Below, in pieces: positions 8,351-17,116 of a stretch of 33,497 nucleotides of DNA. How positions within the stretch are numbered: the stretch's first letter is position 1; each line of letters opens with the position of its first letter. The notes below the pieces were generated by a model. It saw nothing but the letters and a program-made list of their open reading frames with translations. It was not told where the DNA came from and made no database searches. Origin of the DNA: Microcaldota archaeon (lineage in GTDB: Archaea > Micrarchaeota > Micrarchaeia > Micrarchaeales > CABMGC01); contig JAJZKO010000009.1 of assembly GCA_021850805.1 (NCBI GenBank), forward strand, positions 1 to 33,497. Direction: 5' to 3'. The translations under genes and the position numbers were made by a program.

Positions 8351-9562
8351 CTAAACCATCTCTTCCTTGAATAAGCTCTTCTCCACAGTCGCCTTTATCT
8401 TATCCGCAGGATAGACGAGCTTTATGAGTTTGGTATGCCCGCGGATGCCCTTGCCGGATTCATAAGTGGATACTATCCCCTGCATCTCAAGGTCTATGAT
8501 GCATTTCCTGTACCAGCGCGTCGTCTTGAACTCCTTCTCCATGCTCTGCGCAAGCGAAGCATATCTGCTGTACACCTCCCCGCTGAATATGTACGTATCC
8601 GTGCCCTCTATAAGCCTCTTGTATTTGCTCCCCTGCATGGTGAGTATCGCAACCGCGTATATGACCAGCTTCTCGTGTTCCGGCAGGGTGTTCAGCAGCT
8701 CATAGGCTATATCCTCTTCTGCGCTCTTTGCCGCCTGCGATACATCCTCTGCAGTTACGCTCTTCGCCTTCTTGCTCTCGGCCAGTTCTCCCGCCACAGA
8801 GATAATCTTTAGCGCCAGCCTCGCATCCCCGCTCTCCCTGGCCGCTATTGCTGCAGCGAGGTTTATCGCCTCCTGGTCTATCCTTCCTTCCTTAAATCCT
8901 GCAGCAGCCCTGTCCTTGAGTATCGCGGAGAGCTCGTTTGAGTTGTAAGGCGGAAAGACAAGCTCGTTCTCGTAAAGGGTAGACAGGCTCCTGGGGTCAA
9001 GCTCGTCCTTAAATGATATGTTGTTCGATATGCCTACTATGGTAACCCCTCCCGACTTGATGTCGCTGTTTGAGCGTGTAAGCGTGTATATCATGTCGTC
9101 AAGGTCCTTCACCATGTCCACCTCGTCCAAGACGACTATGAGTATCTTTCCGTCTTCCTCTACCCAGTTTATGAGCCTCTCGTAGATCTCGGTTATCCCG
9201 TGGCCCCTCTTGGCGTACATTGGAAGATGGTCGCTCATCAGCTTGTAAAAAACCCTGTACCTGGAATTGTATATCCTGCAGTTTATGTACGATATTCTGG
9301 ATTTGGATATGGGGAGCTCCTTTATCTTGCCTATGATATTAAGCATGCATGATGTCTTCCCAGTGCCTGTCTTCCCGTAAAGGAAGAGGTTCCTCCCCCT
9401 CTCGCCTCTCAGCGACGGAGTAAGTACCTTGACTATGGCATCAATCTGCTTCTCCCTGAAGAGAAGCGTCTGCGGTATGTGGTGCTGTGACAGAACCTCG
9501 CGGTTGGCAAAGATCTCAGATTCCTTGAATACCTCAGAAAAAAGCTCATCCATCTTTGCCAC
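8351..9562 (-). CDS. cdc6: ORC1/Cdc6 replication initiator
   Basis: Walker A GKTGTGKTS, Walker B VVLDEVD, sensor GISNN, ORC1-type ELSAILKDRA...GDARLALKIISVAGELA, C-terminal winged-helix region. Confidence 0.93.
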   Translation of the reverse strand: MAKMDELFSEVFKESEIFANREVLSQHHIPQTLLFREKQIDAIVKVLTPSLRGERGRNLFLYGKTGTGKTSCMLNIIGKIKELPISKSRISYINCRIYNSRYRVFYKLMSDHLPMYAKRGHGITEIYERLINWVEEDGKILIVVLDEVDMVKDLDDMIYTLTRSNSDIKSGGVTIVGISNNISFKDELDPRSLSTLYENELVFPPYNSNELSAILKDRAAAGFKEGRIDQEAINLAAAIAARESGDARLALKIISVAGELAESKKAKSVTAEDVSQAAKSAEEDIAYELLNTLPEHEKLVIYAVAILTMQGSKYKRLIEGTDTYIFSGEVYSRYASLAQSMEKEFKTTRWYRKCIIDLEMQGIVSTYESGKGIRGHTKLIKLVYPADKIKATVEKSLFKEEMV

Positions 9563-9569
9563 CTAGGAG

Positions 9570-10367
9570 TCAACGATTTGTTATTTTCTTTATTATGTTT
9601 ATAAACTCTTGTCTTATCCTCTCATCCTCGAGCACAGGCACCTTTCCCTCATCGCTGAGCGTGGAGAGCGCAGGGTCGTTCTTTATTGTGCCAAGGAAAT
9701 CGCATCCAAGCACCTCCGCGGTCTCCTTCCCGCCCTTAGGATCTCCAGAAGACATATTCTCCACAACCCCAAGTATGGCGACCCCAAGCCTCTTTGCCAT
9801 CATGCCCGAGCGCATAGCATTTATGGAGGCAATCTTTGGCGGCGTTGTAACTATCACGAAGCCGTCAAGCTCCAGCAGCTGTATTATGGACAGGGGCGCA
9901 TCACTTGTCCCAGGGGGAAGGTCTATTATCAGGTAATCAAGCTCGCCCCACTCAGTGTTCTCGAAAAACTCGCTTATCATCTTCGCTATGAGCGGCCCCC
10001 TCCATATTATGGGCTTCTTTGCGTCATCGGTAAACATCGCGGTAGAGAGAACCTTCACCCCGTTAACCTCCTGGGGCTTGAGGGGATAGCCCTGCTCAAC
10101 GTAATCGCTTATCCCGAGGAAGAGGGTGACATTCGGGCAGTCTATATCCGCATCCAGAAGCCCCACTGAATAGCCCTGCTCCTTCATCGCAAACGCGAGA
10201 TTAACCGCCACTGTCGTCTTTCCGACACCGCCCTTGGCGCTGTATACCCCTATCTTGTGCTTTATAGCCGCGAGCTTTGTCCTTATCTCCTTCTTCTGGT
10301 TTATTATCTTAAGTATGGAGGGATGCATCTTGGGCATCTGCTCCTGGTTTGCCTCTTCAGTAGCCAT
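9570..10367 (-). CDS. mrp: Mrp/NBP35-family Fe-S cluster carrier ATPase
   Basis: SAKGGVGKTTVAVNLA deviant Walker A, DADIDCPN, IIDLPPGTSDAPLS, GVVENMS. Confidence 0.92.
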   Translation of the reverse strand: MATEEANQEQMPKMHPSILKIINQKKEIRTKLAAIKHKIGVYSAKGGVGKTTVAVNLAFAMKEQGYSVGLLDADIDCPNVTLFLGISDYVEQGYPLKPQEVNGVKVLSTAMFTDDAKKPIIWRGPLIAKMISEFFENTEWGELDYLIIDLPPGTSDAPLSIIQLLELDGFVIVTTPPKIASINAMRSGMMAKRLGVAILGVVENMSSGDPKGGKETAEVLGCDFLGTIKNDPALSTLSDEGKVPVLEDERIRQEFINIIKKITNR

Positions 10368-10425
10368 ATAATCATATAGCTATGGCGATAAAGTGTTATA
10401 AAATCTGTTGAAAATTGCTAATATG

Positions 10426-11325
10426 TCAGTCACGCTTCTGGAGCATCCTCTCTATCCCTATCAGGAGGTCAAGTATGAGACCGGATACGACAAGGAATAT
10501 GCCCGCTATTATCAGCATTATCGAGAGCAGCGCCCTGCCTGGCTCTGAGAGTACTCCAGTATTTGCAAAATTGAAGACAACGAAGAGACCAAGCACTACC
10601 CCTATAACCGCCATCGCACCCCCTATCCCGCCGAATACCATCAGCGGGCTGTAATCCCTTATCTGCCTTATGAGATGCGCCCCTACATTTATGCCATATG
10701 CGAACTTCGAGGATGTGAGCTTTGATTTGCCGTAAGCCCTCTTATAATAGCGTATTCCTACCTCGTCTATTGCCCAGCCCCTCCTTGCGAGCTCTATCGC
10801 GAAGAATGCTATTCCCGCCCTGTACGGGTCCACCTTCCTTATCTCGTCAAACGCGTCCCTGCGCATCACGAAGAGGCCGGTAAGCACGTCATGCACCCTC
10901 GTCCTGTACAGCTTGCTGAATATGTAGCTAAGGGACTTGTTGCCGAACCTCAGGTAAAAGCTCATGGATCCTCTCTCGAGCCCGGCCAGCCTGTTCCCCA
11001 GCACAAGCCCTACGTCTCCCTTCTCGATTATCCTTACGCCTTCCTTCAGGCCTTCCGGATCGTGCGTTCCATCGGCATCTATGCTTGCGAGTATATCCCC
11101 GTGCGCTGCGCGCAGCCCTTCTACTATAGCGTTCTCCACTCCCCTGCTGCGCTGCCTTATTACAATAACCCCTGCCCTCTCAAGCCTCTTTCTGTAAGCC
11201 TCGCTGCTCTTGTCCACTACTATTATCTCCACTCCGTTGCCGAACATCCTGCGTATGCTGCGTATAAGGCCGAATACGCTCTCCTCCTCTATTGTAGGTA
11301 TCACGACGCTGATATGCTTTGGCAT
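10426..11325 (-). CDS. Family 2 glycosyltransferase (dolichyl-phosphate mannosyltransferase-like) with C-terminal TM segments
   Basis: SVVIPTIEEE...IIVVDKSSE...ASIDADGTHDPEGL...DVLTGLFVMRRDAF; two C-terminal hydrophobic segments. Confidence 0.9.
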   Translation of the reverse strand: MPKHISVVIPTIEEESVFGLIRSIRRMFGNGVEIIVVDKSSEAYRKRLERAGVIVIRQRSRGVENAIVEGLRAAHGDILASIDADGTHDPEGLKEGVRIIEKGDVGLVLGNRLAGLERGSMSFYLRFGNKSLSYIFSKLYRTRVHDVLTGLFVMRRDAFDEIRKVDPYRAGIAFFAIELARRGWAIDEVGIRYYKRAYGKSKLTSSKFAYGINVGAHLIRQIRDYSPLMVFGGIGGAMAVIGVVLGLFVVFNFANTGVLSEPGRALLSIMLIIAGIFLVVSGLILDLLIGIERMLQKRD

Positions 11326-11347
11326 GTCCTCCAGCTATAAAACTATT

Positions 11348-12274
11348 TTAAACACTTTTAACCCTTTCTGTGAGAGCTTCCTCAACAGAGCCGCCTGCGA
11401 ATATGCGCGGAGACTGGCCTCCCTGCCTGAAGAGGAGAAACTCATCGCCTTTCTCTATGGGAATATCCTTCATGAAGGAAAGAACCGCTTCCGAATCCGA
11501 GCATGACTCTATCCTGGTTTCCGTATAGGAGAATCCCGAGACAAAACCGTATACCCTGCCCCTCTCCATCTTCTCATTAGCAAGCGAATTCATCCTAATG
11601 CTGCATCTCGCGGAAGGTATCTTCGGCACTCGCACAGCGCAGAGGCTGTCGCCCTTCTCAACCTCGTCGCTCTCGATGCCTTTCAGCGCAAGCCCTACCC
11701 TTGTTCCAGGCCCCGCTTCAGGCATATCCTCGTCCTGAGCCTGTATGGACCTTATAAGTACCTCTTTTCCGGAGTTATGGTAAAGCTTGTCATGCACCTT
11801 TACCGTGCCCCTTGCAACTATCCCGAGAACTATGCTCCCCACGCCCTTTACCTGAAATGATTTGTCTATATCTATCTTCACCGGCGCTTCGGAAGAGGCC
11901 CCTTCATATTCCGCAATGGCCTCAAGAACCTTCTCCTTTCCCGTAACCAGGAAATCGCTTATCTTAAGGTTTGAGACAAATCCCGAGACGTCATTTTCAT
12001 CGGTGAATATCGCCCTTCTCCTGACAAGCGAGAGGGCTATGAGCACCTCCCCAAGATCCTTGTCCACCGCAGCGGTGCTCACTACTACAATCCTGGAGAC
12101 GAGTATGGATTCGCAAAGGCCATAAAACTTGTCAGCGATGCTGGAAGGGGCAAGCGCGACTATTACATCATCCCCCGATTTCCTGTTGTAAAAGACTATG
12201 CCGTTCCGCGAGCCCTCCTTGCCAACAAAAGATGCGAGCGAAGGATCCAAAGGAACAGAGACTATCCTATGCAT
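11348..12274 (-). CDS. EF-Tu/SelB-like protein with translation-factor domain 2 but no recognisable GTPase motifs
   Basis: Domain 2: SFQVKGVGSIVLGIVARGTVKVHDKLYHNSGKEVLIRSIQAQDEDMPEAGPGTRVGLALKGIESDEVEKGDSL. No GxxxxGK[ST], DxxG or NKxD in the N-terminal part. Confidence 0.7.
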   Translation of the reverse strand: MHRIVSVPLDPSLASFVGKEGSRNGIVFYNRKSGDDVIVALAPSSIADKFYGLCESILVSRIVVVSTAAVDKDLGEVLIALSLVRRRAIFTDENDVSGFVSNLKISDFLVTGKEKVLEAIAEYEGASSEAPVKIDIDKSFQVKGVGSIVLGIVARGTVKVHDKLYHNSGKEVLIRSIQAQDEDMPEAGPGTRVGLALKGIESDEVEKGDSLCAVRVPKIPSARCSIRMNSLANEKMERGRVYGFVSGFSYTETRIESCSDSEAVLSFMKDIPIEKGDEFLLFRQGGQSPRIFAGGSVEEALTERVKSV

Positions 12275-12315
12275 ATGCTACACCCTCCATCTCCACTGCC
12301 ACGCATAACATCTTA

Positions 12316-12678
12316 TCAAACCTCATTATACTTCTTGTTCAGGCCCTTGAAGACCCTTACCGGATACTTCTTCCTGTTCTTCTCAAGCTTCCTTACGAAA
12401 GCGGATGCTATATCGATACCTGCAATATTCGCAAAGGCTATCGCACCGAATATCACATCGGAGAGCTCGTCCTCCACCTCCTCCCTCTTCTTCCTGTCCC
12501 TCATTATCTCACTCACTTCCCTCTCCGACTTAAACCTGAAGTGCTCAAGAAGCTCTGCTGCCTCTATGGATATGTCGAGCGCAAGGTCCTTCTCATTGTG
12601 ATACTGCTCCCAATCACGCTCCCTGACAAACTCGCTTACCAGCGCGCGCAGCTTCCTGATGCTTGTTCTATCGTCCAT
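12316..12678 (-). CDS. MazG-like / dCTP pyrophosphatase (DCTPP1-like)
   Basis: FVRERDWEQYHNEKDLALDISIEAAELLEHF...EVEDELSDVIFGAIAFANIAGID. Confidence 0.88.
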   Translation of the reverse strand: MDDRTSIRKLRALVSEFVRERDWEQYHNEKDLALDISIEAAELLEHFRFKSEREVSEIMRDRKKREEVEDELSDVIFGAIAFANIAGIDIASAFVRKLEKNRKKYPVRVFKGLNKKYNEV

Positions 12679-12682
12679 AAAA

Positions 12683-13849
12683 TTACTTGCTCGTGTTCCC
12701 GAAGAGTTCGAGAAGCTTCTCCTTCTCTCCGATGAACTTGTCCCTGACTGGTGATATAAGCTTTATCATTGCCCTTGATACTGCGCCCTTCAGATCTACC
12801 GGATGAAGCTTCTTTGAGGCGTACAGCGTCTCCAGCTCCTGATAGCTCAATATCTCGATGTCGCCTCCATACTTCGCATCTCTCTCAACCTCAAGCCTCC
12901 CCGCAGAAGGTATTATCAGGTATCTGCAGAGCTCAAGCAGGGGATTATGCTCAACAACCCCGGCAGGGCACCAGCTGCCGCCTATTGCGGAGCTTATCTC
13001 CTCGTCGGTATATAATATTCCTATCGCGGATCCAGGCTTCGACTTGCTCATCTTCATCTCTGCCACAATCTCCTCCTTGTTCCCGTCCCACATGTTTTTA
13101 GGCGGCTCCGAGAGGGATGGAAGAAGGTGATGATGTATGGGGACTATCTTCCGCATTCCCATCTCGCCGAAGAGCTCCTTCGCAAGCATGTGCACTTTCC
13201 TCTGGTCCATTCCTGCATGGGGTATATCCACGCCAAGCGCCTCTATATCCGCAGACTGCATTATTGGGTATATGTACTGCGAGACGTGGAGCGTATCCTT
13301 CTCGCTCCGTCCCTCTATTATAAGCGTCCTGGTTGCCCTCGCGACTGTAGTCCGCGCCGCCATCTTCATAACAAGTTTCCAATACCCTGGGTCTTCCTCA
13401 TAAAGCTCAGAGCCCAGCACTATCTTTGTCTTGGGCGATACCTCCTTGAAGAGCCTCCTATAAAATCCAGAGGCCTTTATTATTCTCTCCCAGTCCCCTC
13501 CAAGCTTGTTGTTCGCAACAGTATGCCAATCGGCGAGCAGCACCTGTGTCTCCACGCCTGCAGCCTCAAGGTCCTTCAGCTTCTTGCCAGCTACAAGCAC
13601 ATGCCCTATATGCGGCATGCCGCTTATCTCAAGCCCTATGTAATGCCTGGGCCTTGATTTTGTCTCCAGAAGAGTGCGGAGCTCGCCCTCTGTTACTATC
13701 TCCTCGACAGGCTCCGATCTTATCAGCCCAATGCGCTCCTCTATATCCAATCCAACACTCCTTAAAAAGTAACCCGCATTCTTAATCGCGTTTAGCGCTG
13801 CGGAGGCGCCTCGCCCTAATCCTATCCTGCGCCCTGTTAACCAGCGCAA
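12683..13849 (-). CDS. tyrS: Tyrosyl-tRNA synthetase, archaeal type (true start probably internal, below about 13760)
   Basis: [52 protein letters not shown]-like, [41 protein letters not shown]. Confidence 0.9.
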   Translation of the reverse strand: [388 protein letters not shown]

Positions 13850-13934
13850 CCCCTGCCTTCTCTGCTATCCTCACACAGGCACCTGCAGCCACCAGCCCTG
13901 CCACTGCGGTCCATTCGACCTCATTCTTTGGCAC
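13782..13934 (-). CDS. Possible 50-aa small protein (GTG start)
   Basis: MPKNEVEWTAVAGLVAAGACVRIAEKAGVALVNRAQDRIRARRLRSAKRD*: short hydrophobic segment then basic tail. Below the ORF-track cutoff; overlaps the annotated N-terminal extension of TyrRS. Confidence 0.4.
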   Translation of the reverse strand: MPKNEVEWTAVAGLVAAGACVRIAEKAGVALVNRAQDRIRARRLRSAKRD

Positions 13935-14068
13935 ATGCGAGTGCAGAACAGAATGAACTAATCTCGTAAAAACACCAGATACACTATATCTGAAGCCAAT
14001 AATATTAATTATTTGCCCTATCTCTATATAACCGTAAATGTGCTAAAGTCACGCAATGGCGATACTCA

Positions 14069-14422
14069 ATGAATCCACAGGACATAAAGAGGGCAGAGAA
14101 GCTCAAGAAGCTGCTCGAGAGGGTTGCATTCGCTTCTCTCATAGTCGACATATCAATAGCGATAGTCACCCTGATATCCATAAACTTCGCGAAGCTCAAC
14201 CTCCTGCAGCTCCAGCTCATCCTGAACTATGTCCTGACATTTATAGTCATAATAGCTGTAGGGCTCTTCGCGATACTCCTCGCGATATCCCATTACCAGA
14301 GACTTCTCGACAACTTCGAGATCATAAACAACAAGGTGGTAAACTCTTTCCGCAGGCCTTTCGGCAGGTCTCCGCCTCCAAAGAAGGAACCTGAGCAGGA
14401 GCAGAGCGAGGTGCAGCACTGA
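14069..14422 (+). CDS. Small two-TM membrane protein, unknown function
   Basis: 117-aa ORF with two hydrophobic segments and a Pro/Glu-rich C-terminus; stop overlaps the next start (TGATG). Confidence 0.7.
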   Translation: MNPQDIKRAEKLKKLLERVAFASLIVDISIAIVTLISINFAKLNLLQLQLILNYVLTFIVIIAVGLFAILLAISHYQRLLDNFEIINNKVVNSFRRPFGRSPPPKKEPEQEQSEVQH

Positions 14423-15111
14423 TGAAAGCAGTAATACTCGCCGGTGGATACGGGAAGAGGCTGATGCCCCTAACCGCGACTCTCCCAAAGCCGCTCGTGG
14501 AAGTCGCCGGGAAGCCGATAATAGAATGGCAGATACTCTGGCTTAAGGGACTCGGGATAAACTCGTTCGTCCTCCTTGTCGGCCACCTGAAGAACAAGCT
14601 CATAGAGCACATGGAAAAGAGAGCAACGGAGCTGGGAGTCAGGGTAGAGTATTCCGAGGAGCCCGAGCCCATGGGCACCGCAGGCGCGCTAAAGAATGCG
14701 AAGAGGCTCCTCTCAGAGGAGAAGGAGTTCATGATGCTGAATGGAGACAATATAACAAACATACACCTTGATCCGCTGCATATCAATGGCTCGATAGCAT
14801 CGATAGCCCTGGTCCCATTAAGGAGCACCTATGGGATTGTGAAGACGGAGGGGGAGAAGGTAATCAGTTTTGATGAGAAGCCGCTTATAAAAGATTACTG
14901 GATGAATGCAGGCGTGTACATGATGTCGCATGAGGTATTCAGGTACCTTCCAGAGAAGGGCAACCTTGAGAATACAACATTTACAGAGCTTACCAAGGAG
15001 GGCAGGCTAAGCGCGGTGAAATTCCCGGAAGCTTATTTCAAGGGCGTGGATTCAATAAAAGATATAGATGAGGTCTCGCATGACCTGCTCTCCGGCAGGG
15101 TATACGGCTAA
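14422..15111 (+). CDS. NDP-sugar pyrophosphorylase (nucleotidyltransferase family)
   Basis: MKAVILAGGYGKRLMPLTATLPKPLVEVAGKPIIEWQI...EEPEPMGTAGAL...MLNGDN...FDEKP...NAGVYMM. Confidence 0.92.
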   Translation: MKAVILAGGYGKRLMPLTATLPKPLVEVAGKPIIEWQILWLKGLGINSFVLLVGHLKNKLIEHMEKRATELGVRVEYSEEPEPMGTAGALKNAKRLLSEEKEFMMLNGDNITNIHLDPLHINGSIASIALVPLRSTYGIVKTEGEKVISFDEKPLIKDYWMNAGVYMMSHEVFRYLPEKGNLENTTFTELTKEGRLSAVKFPEAYFKGVDSIKDIDEVSHDLLSGRVYG

Positions 15112-15755
15112 GCCTGCTTCCTCGCCTTCCTTAGCTTGTCTATCATCTTGCCGTAAGAATCCTTTCTCTTCGATATGACTCTTACCCTGCGGTTCTTCCT
15201 TGATACCATATCCTTCATCTCCGCAAACCTCCTTCTGCGTATGATCCTGACAGGAAGGAAGCTGTATCTCTTCAGTTCCTTGGAGAGGCTCTCCAGCTCC
15301 TTCGCTTCAGTCGCATATAGCTCCTCCGCCTTCTCCTTCTTGGAGAGAAGATCGAGGAGCGTTATGTTGTAGTATTTGTCAAGCGCATCCGGTGTATTGG
15401 ATTTTGTCACAAGGCCGTATATGAGAGGCATGGTGAGCCTGCTGCCTATCTTCATTGCATATATCTCCGCAAGCACCTCAACAGTATTCATGTACCTTAT
15501 CATATCTGCGCTGTGCATATCCTTGGATCTGGCAACTATCTGGTTCAGGCATGTGAGCTCGTAATCCAAGCCGCCGAGTATGCCGCGCATCTTCCCTATG
15601 TGATTCTGCAGTTCCTCCCTGCTGTGCTCGCTGCTGCTTATCTTGAAGCTCAGGTCATCCTCGACTATCTTCCTGAATGCTGCAGCTACCAGATCACTGC
15701 CCAAAGATGCCTTATTGAGATTCTCGTCGCCTTTTCCAAGTTTTACCTGTTCCAT
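15108..15755 (-). CDS. Helical/coiled-coil protein of unknown function
   Basis: 215-aa ORF, charged and predicted mostly helical, basic C-terminus; no family recognised. Confidence 0.65.
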   Translation of the reverse strand: MEQVKLGKGDENLNKASLGSDLVAAAFRKIVEDDLSFKISSSEHSREELQNHIGKMRGILGGLDYELTCLNQIVARSKDMHSADMIRYMNTVEVLAEIYAMKIGSRLTMPLIYGLVTKSNTPDALDKYYNITLLDLLSKKEKAEELYATEAKELESLSKELKRYSFLPVRIIRRRRFAEMKDMVSRKNRRVRVISKRKDSYGKMIDKLRKARKQA

Positions 15756-15803
15756 AAATCCAACCCTGCTCCCGTGGGAAGAGCAGCTGAACCAAATATG
15801 ATT

Positions 15804-16001
15804 TTACGAATAAACTATTAAACTTATCACTCCGGATATTATAAACGCAAGAATTCCCATTACAAGTATGCCGAGCAGGACTATCTTAAGTGTCCTCTTG
15901 AATGTATCCATATCTGGCCTGTAGCTCACCGACATTATATGCCTGGCATCGGAATTAAACCTCCTGAGCTTCTTTATGGGATTAAGTTCCAGAAAAAACA
16001 C
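15804..16001 (-). CDS. secE: SecE/Sec61-gamma translocase subunit
   Basis: 65 aa with one C-terminal TM, PDMDTFKRTLKIVLLGILVMGILAFIISGVISLI; located directly after ftsZ as in many archaea. Confidence 0.82.
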   Translation of the reverse strand: MFFLELNPIKKLRRFNSDARHIMSVSYRPDMDTFKRTLKIVLLGILVMGILAFIISGVISLIVYS

Positions 16002-16003
16002 CT

Positions 16004-17080
16004 TTAGTCAAAGATCTTATCGAGATCGGCAGTCGCTTCAAACTCCTCATGCTTTTTCTTCATCATGCCGAATTCCGTATACTCGGGGAACTCTACCCCG
16101 CTCATGACTACCATCAGCTTTATCGCACTCTTCTGCATTGACGGCTCTATCCTCGCCCCCCACTTGAGCAGTGCATCCTCGCTTATCCTTGACGAGACCT
16201 CCTGGAAAATGCTCTGCGCCTCCCTGAGCGTGAGGTCCTCCCCTCCCACTATGTTTACCAGAGCCTTCTTCGCCGTTGATATATCAGCATCCAGCAGCGG
16301 GCTCTTAAGCGTATTCTCTATCGCCACCATCGCCCTGTCATTAGTCTGCGAATTTGACTCGCCAATGCCTATCACCGCATACCCCGAATCCTTGAGCACA
16401 CCGCGTAGGTCTGCGAAGTCCAGATTAACCATGCCAGGCTTCGTGACCATCTCCACAATTCCTTTTGTGGCATTGGCAAGCACCTCGTCGCTTATCTTGA
16501 AGGCCATGTTAAGCGGAAGATCCGGCGCTACGGAGAGGAGTTTGTCGTTCGGTATTATTATTGTTGTATCGGTAGCCCTCTTCAGCCGCGCGAGCCCCTC
16601 GAGCGCATTCCTCATCCTTATCCTCCCCTCCCCTGAGAACGGGAGTGTCGTTACGCCTATGGTAAGCGCACCGGCTTCCCTTGCCTCGTGCGCAAGCACT
16701 GGCGCTGCACCAGTACCAGTCCCGCCTCCAAGGCCGCATGTGACAAAGACAAGCTGCGCGTCGCTTATTATATGCTTGACGTCCTCCTTGCTCTCCATTG
16801 CCGACTCCTCCCCGAGCTTCGGGTCGCTCCCCGCGCCCATCCCCCGTGTCGACTTCTTTCCTAGGAGAACTTTCCTATGCGCCCTTATCCTTGCGAGGTG
16901 TGCAGCATCCGTATTAGTGGCTATGAGTGTAGCACCGTCTATATTGAGCTCCGTCATGCGCGCGACGGTATTCGAGCCTGACCCTCCGGCACCAAGAACG
17001 TATATCTTGGGCTTGGCCGACTCTATGAACTTAAGCAGATCCTCGTCATCCTGCGAGAGGAAGTTTTCAGGCATGCGCAT
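16004..17080 (-). CDS. ftsZ: Cell division protein FtsZ
   Basis: GAGGSGSNTVARM, NTDAAHL, tubulin signature GLGGGTGTGAAPV, PFSGEGRIRMRNA, NDKLL. Confidence 0.96.
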   Translation of the reverse strand: MRMPENFLSQDDEDLLKFIESAKPKIYVLGAGGSGSNTVARMTELNIDGATLIATNTDAAHLARIRAHRKVLLGKKSTRGMGAGSDPKLGEESAMESKEDVKHIISDAQLVFVTCGLGGGTGTGAAPVLAHEAREAGALTIGVTTLPFSGEGRIRMRNALEGLARLKRATDTTIIIPNDKLLSVAPDLPLNMAFKISDEVLANATKGIVEMVTKPGMVNLDFADLRGVLKDSGYAVIGIGESNSQTNDRAMVAIENTLKSPLLDADISTAKKALVNIVGGEDLTLREAQSIFQEVSSRISEDALLKWGARIEPSMQKSAIKLMVVMSGVEFPEYTEFGMMKKKHEEFEATADLDKIFD

Positions 17081-17116
17081 ACCTCATACTAAATTCCCTG
17101 ATAAAGCATATAAGAG

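Noticed and set aside
9556-10169. Plus-strand ORFs of 126 and 186 aa
   Set aside because: Antisense to mrp; no family signal.
13127-13657. Plus-strand ORFs of 176, 90, 88 and 68 aa
   Set aside because: Antisense to tyrS with no recognisable protein features.
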